Shown in pieces: positions 1-5,014 of a stretch of 5,014 bases of DNA. Positions within the stretch are counted from its first letter, which is position 1, and each line of letters starts with the position of its first letter. The translations under genes were made by a program, and so were the position numbers. A model generated the notes under the pieces. The model did not search any database. It worked only from the letters and a program-made list of their open reading frames with translations, and was not told the origin of the DNA. This DNA comes from an uncultured Ruminococcus sp. (lineage in GTDB: Bacteria; Bacillota_A; Clostridia; Oscillospirales; Ruminococcaceae): assembly GCA_947303535.1 (NCBI GenBank), contig CAMYYQ010000137.1, positions 1 through 5,014 on the forward strand, given 5' to 3'.

Positions 1-743
1 GTGCCTGTGATGCAAGAAGCTTTACAATTCTGGACAAGGTATTCCTCAGTGAACCTGTGGACAGCTACTATAAAACTCGCCGTGAGCACGGTACAGTTGT
101 GACTATGGCTTGTACAAGACCTGCCGAGACTTGTTTCTGCGGTACATTCGGCATAGATGCAGCTGCTCCCGAGGGCGATGCTGCCTGCTACAGCGACGGC
201 GAGAGTATTTTCTTCGAGGCTCACAATGAAAAGGGACAGAAGTTCATCGCCAGTATCTCAGCTCTTCTTGAAGAGGGCGACTCTGCAAAACTTGATGCTG
301 TACGCGATAAGACAAGAGAGATACTCAAAAAGCTTCCTCTTGCTGGACTTTCAACAGAGTCATTCGGCGGAGATAAGCTCATGGAGCATTTCAATTCCGA
401 GAAGTGGGCAGAGCTTTCAGAGAGCTGTCTTGGCTGCGGTACCTGTACATTTGTATGTCCTACCTGCCAGTGCTATGATATCAAGGACTTCAATACAGGT
501 CACGGCATTAAGCGTTTCCGCTGCTGGGACTCATGTATGTATTCAGACTTTACAAAAATGGCACACGGCAACCCGCGTCTTACTCAGCTTGAACGCTTCC
601 GTCAGAGATTTATGCACAAGCTTGTATACTTCCCGTCGAACAATAACGGCGAATTTGGCTGTGTAGGATGCGGAAGATGCCTTTCAAAGTGTCCTATATC
701 AATGAATATAGTCAAGTTAATGAAAGAATTGGAGGTAAAGTGA
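1..743 (+). CDS. 4Fe-4S dicluster electron-transfer protein, AsrA / sulfhydrogenase beta / FlxB-like (5' end outside window)
   Basis: Likely a soluble electron-transfer subunit that relays electrons between the NAD(P)H-oxidising flavoprotein encoded next and other redox partners. The frame is open from base 3 to the TGA at 741-743, giving 246 visible residues. No start is supported inside the window, and relatives are roughly 330-370 residues, so about 80-120 N-terminal residues are probably missing. A family-typical cysteine-rich stretch, ACTRPAETCFC, lies near 108-141. Two CxxCxxCxxxC [4Fe-4S] motifs follow, CLGCGTCTFVC at 426-458 and CVGCGRCLSKC at 660-692. Between them is a WDSC motif and an Arg-rich segment (about 525-625), both typical of AsrA and HydB-type proteins. 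There is no signal peptide in the visible part and no membrane segment. The stop overlaps the next start by one base, implying translational coupling. Seen: the cluster motifs and neighbours. Inferred: the exact partner. An AsrA role in sulfite reduction is unlikely because no AsrC-like sulfite reductase follows. Confidence 0.85.
   Translation, partial: ACDARSFTILDKVFLSEPVDSYYKTRREHGTVVTMACTRPAETCFCGTFGIDAAAPEGDAACYSDGESIFFEAHNEKGQKFIASISALLEEGDSAKLDAVRDKTREILKKLPLAGLSTESFGGDKLMEHFNSEKWAELSESCLGCGTCTFVCPTCQCYDIKDFNTGHGIKRFRCWDSCMYSDFTKMAHGNPRLTQLERFRQRFMHKLVYFPSNNNGEFGCVGCGRCLSKCPISMNIVKLMKELEVK
731..736 (+). promoter_or_regulatory. Ribosome binding site deciding the start at 743
   Basis: GGAGGT lies 6 bases before the ATG at 743, inside the last codons of the preceding gene. 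It selects the ATG at 743 over an in-frame ATG at 668, which lies 75 bases upstream within the second 4Fe-4S motif of the previous gene and has no comparable site. The TGATG junction (stop 741-743, start 743-745) is a classic coupled-translation arrangement. Confidence 0.85.
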
Positions 744-1570
744 TGAATAAAGATACATTGATACCTTACGTAGGAGTAGTTACCGATATAAGACAGGATA
801 CTCCTGATGTCAAGACATTCAGAGTCGTTTCACCTGAGGGCGGCAAGGTTTTTGAGCATATGCCCGGACAGTGTGCTATGCTGTCTATCCCCGGTGTAGG
901 TGAGGGTATGTTTTCAATAACATCTTCTCCTACAAATAAGGAGTTTATGGAGTTCAGCATAAAGAAGTGTGGCTGTCTCACAACATGGCTCCATGCAATG
1001 GACGTAGGTCAGCAGATAACTATCCGCGGACCTTACGGAAATCATTTCCCTGTTGAGACAGAGCTCAAGGGCAAGGACCTTCTCTTTATCGCAGGCGGTA
1101 TCGGACTTGCTCCTCTTCGTTCTGTTATAAACTATGTGCGTGATAAGCGTGAGGATTACGGGTCGGTGCAAATAGTTTACGGTTCACGTTCAAAAGATGA
1201 CCTTGTTGATTATAAGGAAATAATAGACGAATGGATGGCTGATGACGGCATTGAGGTCAACCTTACCATTGATAATCCTCAGGAGGGCTGGGACGGCCAT
1301 GTAGGATTTGTTCCTAACTATGTAAAGGAGCTTGATCCTTCCATAAACAAAACAGTCCTTATCTGCGGACCTCCGATAATGATAAAGTTTACACTTGCAG
1401 GACTTAAAGAGCTCGGATTTACCGATACACAGGTCTATACAACTATGGAATTGAAGATGAAGTGCGCTGTCGGCAAATGCGGACGCTGCAATATCGGTGA
1501 TAAGTATGTCTGCAAGGACGGACCTGTTTTCCGTTTCGACCAGCTTGACGAGCTGCCTGATGAATATTAA
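743..1570 (+). CDS. FAD/NAD(P)H-binding reductase subunit with [2Fe-2S] site (AsrB / sulfhydrogenase gamma / FlxA-like)
   Basis: Predicted to oxidise NADH or NADPH at FAD and pass electrons to Fe-S partners in the cytoplasm. The protein has 275 residues from the ATG at 743, the usual length for this ferredoxin-NADP reductase-fold family. Residues 1-100 form the FAD-binding barrel. The flavin motif appears as GMFSITSSP (55-63), where the Arg of the common RxYS motif is absent, as is usual in AsrB and sulfhydrogenase gamma relatives. Residues 110-215 form the NAD(P)-binding domain, with AGGIGLAPLRS at 117-127 and the CGPPIM motif at 208-213. The C-terminal [2Fe-2S] binding site of the dihydroorotate dehydrogenase B type uses C241, C246, C249 and C257. 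The gene overlaps its upstream neighbour by 1 base and lies 15 bases before the next gene. NADH versus NADPH preference cannot be told by eye. Its pairing with a fumarate reductase-like module, instead of a hydrogenase or sulfite reductase, is the unusual point. Confidence 0.9.
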   Translation: MNKDTLIPYVGVVTDIRQDTPDVKTFRVVSPEGGKVFEHMPGQCAMLSIPGVGEGMFSITSSPTNKEFMEFSIKKCGCLTTWLHAMDVGQQITIRGPYGNHFPVETELKGKDLLFIAGGIGLAPLRSVINYVRDKREDYGSVQIVYGSRSKDDLVDYKEIIDEWMADDGIEVNLTIDNPQEGWDGHVGFVPNYVKELDPSINKTVLICGPPIMIKFTLAGLKELGFTDTQVYTTMELKMKCAVGKCGRCNIGDKYVCKDGPVFRFDQLDELPDEY

Positions 1571-1577
1571 GGAGGAG
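1571..1577 (+). promoter_or_regulatory. Ribosome binding site for the Fe-S subunit gene
   Basis: GGAGGAG follows directly on the TAA stop of the upstream gene and ends 8 bases before the ATG at 1586. This spacing favours 1586 over the nearby in-frame ATG at 1595. Confidence 0.85.
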
Positions 1578-1585
1578 AATATCGC

Positions 1586-2269
1586 ATGGAAAATATGTTG
1601 AATGTTTACCTGTTCGGCAAGAAGTATCAGGTGCCCGCAGGTCTTACTATAATGACAGCAATGGAATATGCAGGCTATGACCTCGTAAGAGGCTGCGGCT
1701 GCCGCAACGGCTTCTGCGGTGCCTGTGCAACCATTTACAGAATAAAGGGCGAGATAGAGCTTCACGGATGTCTTGCCTGTCAGACAGAGGTACAGGAAGG
1801 AATGTATGTCGCAACACTTCCTTTCTTCCCGCTTGAAAAGAGAGTATACAATATTGAGGAGATAAAGCCTACTCAGCAGATAATGATGCAGCTTTATCCC
1901 GAGATATACAGCTGTATCGGCTGCAATGCCTGTACAAAAGCCTGTACACAGGAGCTCAACGTTATGCAGTATATCGCATATGCTCAGAGAGGAGAGTACG
2001 ATAAGTGTGCAGAGGAGAGCTTTGACTGCTTAATGTGCGGAGTATGTTCATCACGCTGTCCCGCAGGTATTTCCCACCCACAGGTAGCTATGCTGGCAAG
2101 AAGACTCAACGGCAAGTATATAGCACCTGAGTGCGGACATCTCTCTGACCGTGTAAAAGAAGTAAATGATGGTATCTTTGACAAGCAGATCGAGGAGCTT
2201 ATGACTAAGGCTGTCGATAATATCGAAGAGATCAAGGATATGTACAATCACCGCGAGATTGAGAAGTAA
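1586..2269 (+). CDS. Fumarate reductase/succinate dehydrogenase-like iron-sulfur subunit (2Fe-2S plus two 4Fe-4S motifs)
   Basis: The probable electron wire between the NAD(P)H-oxidising flavoprotein and the fumarate reductase-like flavoprotein encoded immediately downstream. The protein has 227 residues, near the FrdB/SdhB size of about 240. Residues 1-85 form a plant-ferredoxin-like [2Fe-2S] domain with C39-x4-C44-x2-C47-x14-C62; C37 and C65 are extra cysteines nearby. Residues 105-165 form an alpha-helical ferredoxin domain with two full motifs, C110-x2-C113-x2-C116-x3-C120 and C148-x2-C151-x2-C154-x3-C158 followed by Pro. In classical FrdB/SdhB the second motif lacks the second Cys and holds a [3Fe-4S] cluster. 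Here Cys151 is present, so a [4Fe-4S] cluster is predicted. The C-terminal 60 residues are charged and probably helical, with no CCG domain as in the TfrB subunit of thiol:fumarate reductase. It lies 12 bases before the flavoprotein gene. The family call is strong; the exact electron path is inferred. Confidence 0.9.
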   Translation: MENMLNVYLFGKKYQVPAGLTIMTAMEYAGYDLVRGCGCRNGFCGACATIYRIKGEIELHGCLACQTEVQEGMYVATLPFFPLEKRVYNIEEIKPTQQIMMQLYPEIYSCIGCNACTKACTQELNVMQYIAYAQRGEYDKCAEESFDCLMCGVCSSRCPAGISHPQVAMLARRLNGKYIAPECGHLSDRVKEVNDGIFDKQIEELMTKAVDNIEEIKDMYNHREIEK

Positions 2270-2276
2270 GGGGGGA
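2270..2276 (+). promoter_or_regulatory. G-rich ribosome binding site for the flavoprotein gene
   Basis: GGGGGGA starts right after the TAA at 2267-2269 and ends 5 bases before the ATG at 2282. It is an all-G variant of the usual GGAGG core but is well placed, and it supports the start that includes the long N-terminal extension. Confidence 0.7.
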
Positions 2277-2281
2277 TAACC

Positions 2282-3883
2282 ATGTATAAAATAGAAAAGC
2301 TTAATGAACTTGCAAAGGTAGTTGCTGCAAAGAGAGCTGAAAATGCTGCTATCGAACCAAGAAGAATGACAGCTGAGGAGAAAGATGATCTTCTTGCACA
2401 TTTCCACCCTGACTACAAGCAGGACGAATTCACTGTTCTTTCCGCAGGTGTGAACAAAGGCGATAAAGTGCCTACTCAGCTTGCTGCTCTTTTACAGGGC
2501 AAAAGTCGTATAAGTGCAGCAGATGTTGATCTTTCTTCACCTGATTATGATACAGACGTACTCATAATCGGCGGCGGCGGTGCAGGTGCTTCCGCAGCTA
2601 TAGAGGCTGACGAAGCAGGTGTAAAGGCAATGATCGTTACAAAGCTTCGTATCGGTGATGCAAATACAATGATGGCAGAGGGTGGTATCCAGGCTGCTGA
2701 CAAGCCCAACGATTCTCCTGCGATACACTTCCTTGATGCTTTCGGCGGCGGACATTTTGCTGCAAAGCCCGAGCTTGTAAAGAAACTCGTTACAAAGGCT
2801 CCTGAGGCTATTCAGTGGCTCAATAAGCTGGGCGTAGAATTCGATAAAGAGCCTGACGGCACTATGGTAACTACTCACGGCGGAGGTACTTCAAGAAAGA
2901 GAATGCACGCTGCAAAGGATTACTCAGGTGCTGAGATAATGCGTACTCTCCGTGATGAGGTCATCAACAGAGGTATACCGGTTATCGACTTTACAGCAGC
3001 TGTTGAGATAATCCTTGATGATAAGGGAAGAGCAGCAGGTGCAGTTCTTATGAACATGGAGACAAAGGAACTACTTGTTGCAAGAGCAAAGACAGTTATC
3101 ATCGCAACAGGCGGTGCGGGACGACTGCACTATCAGGGATTCCCTACATCAAACCACTACGGTGCAACTGCTGACGGACTTATCCTCGGATATCGTGTTG
3201 GTGCTAAGCTCCTTTATGCCGATACACTTCAGTATCACCCGACAGGAACAGGCTATCCAGAGCAGATATTCGGTGCGCTGGTAACGGAGAAGGTTCGTTC
3301 ACTTGGTGCAAAGCTTGTCAATATAGACGGTGATGTATTCATGCATCCACTTGAGACCCGTGATGTTACCGCAGCATCTATCATTCGTGAGTGTACTGAG
3401 CGCGGAAAGGGTATCGAGACTACTTTAGGCAAGTCTATATGGCTCGATACACCAATGATAGAGTATATCCACGGTGAGGGAACTATTGAGAAGCGTATAC
3501 CTGCAATGATGAGAATGTTCGGTAAGTACGGCATTGATATCCGCAAGGAGCCTATTCTCGTTTATCCTACTCTCCACTATCAGAACGGCGGACTTGATAT
3601 CACTGATGACTGCGCTACAGGTGTTGAGAATCTATATGCAGCAGGTGAGGTAGCAGGCGGTATCCACGGAAGAAACAGACTCATGGGCAACTCGCTCCTT
3701 GATGTTATCGTATTCGGCAGAAATGCAGGTATCTATGCAGCTGCCAAAGCCAAGGAAACAACAGCTTCTGATAAGCTCACTCTTGAGCATATCGAGAAAT
3801 TCAACAAGGAGCTTGCAGAGTCAGGTGCAGCAAGCAATGTAGCTTCACCTATGCTTCTCCCCAAATACGCAAGAAAGAAATAA
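2282..3883 (+). CDS. Fumarate reductase/succinate dehydrogenase-like flavoprotein, soluble type with N-terminal extension
   Basis: Predicted FAD enzyme interconverting fumarate and succinate, probably reducing fumarate in this anaerobic context. It has 533 residues. Residues 1-90 are a charged, mostly helical extension absent from E. coli FrdA/SdhA. The Rossmann FAD motif IIGGGGAGA is at 95-103, with E133-G134-G135 nearby. Active-site residues known from E. coli FrdA can be matched by eye: H319 in HPTG (His232), E336 (Glu245), R360 (Arg287, the proton-donating Arg), H432 in HYxxGG (His355) and R466 in NRLMGNS (Arg390). The covalent-FAD His44 position is N128, so FAD should be bound non-covalently. 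The protein ends only about 50 residues after the NSLLDVIVFGR motif (470-480), so the usual C-terminal helical domain is largely missing. No Tat signal or cytochrome domain is present, so it is cytoplasmic. L-aspartate oxidase shares many of these residues, but the adjacent Fe-S subunit argues for fumarate reductase. Substrate direction is inferred. Confidence 0.9.
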   Translation: MYKIEKLNELAKVVAAKRAENAAIEPRRMTAEEKDDLLAHFHPDYKQDEFTVLSAGVNKGDKVPTQLAALLQGKSRISAADVDLSSPDYDTDVLIIGGGGAGASAAIEADEAGVKAMIVTKLRIGDANTMMAEGGIQAADKPNDSPAIHFLDAFGGGHFAAKPELVKKLVTKAPEAIQWLNKLGVEFDKEPDGTMVTTHGGGTSRKRMHAAKDYSGAEIMRTLRDEVINRGIPVIDFTAAVEIILDDKGRAAGAVLMNMETKELLVARAKTVIIATGGAGRLHYQGFPTSNHYGATADGLILGYRVGAKLLYADTLQYHPTGTGYPEQIFGALVTEKVRSLGAKLVNIDGDVFMHPLETRDVTAASIIRECTERGKGIETTLGKSIWLDTPMIEYIHGEGTIEKRIPAMMRMFGKYGIDIRKEPILVYPTLHYQNGGLDITDDCATGVENLYAAGEVAGGIHGRNRLMGNSLLDVIVFGRNAGIYAAAKAKETTASDKLTLEHIEKFNKELAESGAASNVASPMLLPKYARKK

Positions 3884-3887
3884 AAAA

Positions 3888-3913
3888 TATGGGACGCTGT
3901 AAAGCGTCCCATA
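3888..3913. terminator. Perfect 11-bp hairpin with GTAA loop at the operon's 3' end
   Basis: Arms at 3888-3898 and 3903-3913 are perfect inverted repeats (TATGGGACGCT and its complement) around a four-base GTAA loop, a GNRA-type tetraloop in the plus-strand RNA. It begins 5 bases after the stop codon of the flavoprotein. The T-rich tract needed for intrinsic termination lies on the minus-strand side: the complement of 3871-3887 gives six T then T/C-rich sequence. The plus-strand side is A-rich and lacks a U run. It is therefore a textbook terminator only for minus-strand transcripts. On the plus strand it may act as a weak terminator, an mRNA 3'-end stabiliser or a partial barrier before the transporter gene. 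Confidence 0.75.
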
Positions 3914-3919
3914 AGTACG

Positions 3920-3927
3920 TATAAAAT
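3920..3927 (+). promoter_or_regulatory. Possible -10 element for the transporter gene
   Basis: TATAAAAT in the A/T-rich gap resembles a sigma-A -10 box and sits 23 bases before the ATG at 3951. No convincing -35 box is present at the right distance, because that position falls in the hairpin. The call is weak, and read-through from the operon is equally possible. Confidence 0.25.
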
Positions 3928-3950
3928 AAAAGAAAGTTAAGTGATATATA

Positions 3951-5014
3951 ATGGATTTTTTTAATGGAATTCTTTCGATACACGATGTTTCGTTCCTGAT
4001 GCTGTCTGTTATCGCCATTGCAGCACTTGGATATATTCTCGGAAGAATAACGATCAAGGGTGTTTCACTTGGTACAGCAGGTGTTTTCATAGTAGCTCTT
4101 GTATATGGCTGCACGTTCTATAAAGAGCTTTCTGCTGAAATAAATGTCGATTTCGTAGGTAAAGCCCTGAAAATAGTTGATAACCTCGGACTTATTCTCT
4201 TTGTTACGGCAGTCGGATTTATCGCAGGACCCAATTTCTTCGGAAACTTCAAGAAGAACTTCAAGTCATACGTTCTTCTTGCGATAATCATTATACTCAG
4301 CGGCGGACTTGCCTGTGCAGGTTGTATTGCCGTAGGCAAGAACTTTACAGAGCTTTCATCGGAAGAGTTTACAGCAATGCTGACAGGTATTCTTTCAGGT
4401 GCGCTTACAAGTACTCCCGGTTTCTCAGCAGCAAAGGACGCAGTTGGTTCAGATCATCTCCAGAGCATCGTATCAGTTGGATATGCTATTGCTTATATCT
4501 TTGGAGTTATCGGCGTTGTACTCTTTGTTCAGATCATTCCTAAGCTTACAAAGGCTGATATGGCTAAGGAAAGAGAGCTGCTTGCACCTTCTTCAAAGAA
4601 GAATGATAAAGGTAAGAAAATGTTCACTCCGATCGAAATGGACAGCTTCGGTATCATGCCTTTTGCACTTGCAGCTTGTTTAGGTATCATTATCGGTTCT
4701 TTCAAGTTCGGTAATTTCTCGCTTTCCACAACAGGCGGATGTCTTTTAGTATCGCTTATATTCGGACACTTCGGACGTATAGGCAAGTTTTCCATTATGC
4801 CTAAGGATTCTACACTCAAGGTTTTCCGTGAGCTTGGACTTATGTTCTTCCTTATCGGCGCAGGAGTTGCAGGCGGAGCAAAGTTCGTTCAGTATTTTGA
4901 TGCCGTATACTTCCTCTACGGAATGATAATGACCATACTTCCTATGATAATAGGCTATCTGTTTGCAAAGTATGTTCTGAAGCTCAGTCTTCTCAACAAC
5001 CTCGGCTCTATAAC
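3951..5014 (+). CDS. AAE-family membrane transporter (aspartate:alanine exchanger / YidE-YbjL duplication), possible succinate exporter; 3' end outside window
   Basis: An inner-membrane carrier; 354 complete codons are visible with no stop. Two related halves can be seen. In the first, a hydrophobic segment LGYILGRITIKGVSLGTAGV (26-45) is followed by LGLILFVTAVGFIAGPNFF (79-97) and the signature GALTSTPGFSAA (150-161). The second half repeats this order with LGIIIGSFKFGNFSLSTTGG (244-263) and LGLMFFLIGAGVAGGAKFV (295-313). The window ends at LGSI, where the second TSTP signature would be expected. About 10 membrane segments are recognisable. The linker between halves (about 197-232) is short and Lys-rich, whereas AspT- and SucE-type members carry a large cytoplasmic region with TrkA-C domains there. 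The ATG at 3951 is chosen because an in-frame TGA lies at 3942-3944 and the protein begins just before the first membrane helix. No strong ribosome site is seen. Family members exchange aspartate/alanine or export succinate. Substrate here is inferred from the neighbouring fumarate reductase-like genes. Confidence 0.85.
   Translation, partial: MDFFNGILSIHDVSFLMLSVIAIAALGYILGRITIKGVSLGTAGVFIVALVYGCTFYKELSAEINVDFVGKALKIVDNLGLILFVTAVGFIAGPNFFGNFKKNFKSYVLLAIIIILSGGLACAGCIAVGKNFTELSSEEFTAMLTGILSGALTSTPGFSAAKDAVGSDHLQSIVSVGYAIAYIFGVIGVVLFVQIIPKLTKADMAKERELLAPSSKKNDKGKKMFTPIEMDSFGIMPFALAACLGIIIGSFKFGNFSLSTTGGCLLVSLIFGHFGRIGKFSIMPKDSTLKVFRELGLMFFLIGAGVAGGAKFVQYFDAVYFLYGMIMTILPMIIGYLFAKYVLKLSLLNNLGSI

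Noticed and set aside
157..666. Plus-strand 169-codon frame inside the first gene
   Set aside because: It is a shadow in another frame of a gene with clear Fe-S motifs, has low-complexity Ser/Leu/Arg-rich composition and no recognisable domain.
668..742. Longer start for the FAD/NAD(P)H reductase at the ATG at 668
   Set aside because: The extra 25 residues overlap the second 4Fe-4S motif of the preceding gene, have no ribosome site, and are not part of the reductase fold. GGAGGT at 731-736 marks the ATG at 743.
1..1570. Anaerobic sulfite reductase operon (asrABC)
   Set aside because: The first two proteins resemble AsrA and AsrB, but the expected siroheme-binding AsrC does not follow; fumarate reductase-like subunits do.
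1190..1765. Minus-strand open frame of 191 codons
   Set aside because: It lies antisense across two well-supported genes, matches no family I recognise, has biased His/Ile/Leu/Tyr composition typical of a reverse-strand shadow, and runs across the operon junction.
2571..2590. GGC-rich short repeat
   Set aside because: It encodes the Gly-rich FAD-binding loop of the flavoprotein and needs no other explanation.
2282..3883. L-aspartate oxidase (NadB)
   Set aside because: It shares the non-covalent FAD and catalytic residues, but the adjoining FrdB-like Fe-S subunit, the N-terminal extension and the absence of nadA/nadC neighbours favour a fumarate reductase role. Not fully excluded by sequence alone.
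1..5014. CRISPR arrays, insertion sequences, tRNA or rRNA genes, and riboswitches
   Set aside because: No direct repeat series, transposase, terminal inverted repeats, tRNA-like cloverleaf or conserved leader was seen. The only gap above 20 bases is 67 bases long and holds the hairpin.

Overview
The window looks like a piece of chromosome from an anaerobic low-to-moderate GC Firmicute. A gut or rumen Ruminococcus-type clostridium is my best guess. This rests on codon use, dense Fe-S proteins with no quinone or haem partner, strong GGAGG-type ribosome binding sites and very tight gene spacing. The genus is an inference, not read from a marker gene. All five supported genes lie on the plus strand, and coding density is very high. 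The only non-coding stretch above 20 bases is the 67-base gap at 3884-3950.

Positions 1-3883 hold four consecutive genes in one apparent operon. They are: (1) the 3' part of a 4Fe-4S dicluster electron-transfer protein of the AsrA / sulfhydrogenase-beta / FlxB-like type (to 743); (2) an FAD- and NAD(P)H-binding reductase with a C-terminal [2Fe-2S] site, of the AsrB / sulfhydrogenase-gamma / FlxA-like type (743-1570); (3) a fumarate reductase/succinate dehydrogenase-like iron-sulfur subunit (1586-2269); (4) a fumarate reductase/succinate dehydrogenase-like flavoprotein (2282-3883). The genes overlap by 1 base or are separated by 15 and 12 bases. No haem-binding or membrane-anchor subunit follows. 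An 11-bp perfect hairpin with a GTAA loop closes the group (3888-3913).

After the hairpin, a membrane transporter of the aspartate:alanine exchanger (AAE, YidE/YbjL duplication) family begins at 3951 and runs off the end of the window. The same family includes the succinate exporter SucE of Corynebacterium glutamicum.

Read together, the window suggests a soluble, quinone-independent fumarate reductase. NAD(P)H would be oxidised at the FAD of gene 2. Electrons would pass through the clusters of genes 1-3 to the FAD of gene 4, which reduces fumarate to succinate, and the downstream carrier could export the dicarboxylate. The catalytic residues of fumarate reductase are all present in the flavoprotein. 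The usual covalent-FAD histidine is replaced by asparagine, the third Fe-S cluster of the partner looks like [4Fe-4S] rather than [3Fe-4S], and the flavoprotein has an about 90-residue N-terminal extension and a short C-terminus. These features separate it from the classical membrane-bound enzymes. Direction, electron donor and exporter substrate are inferences.
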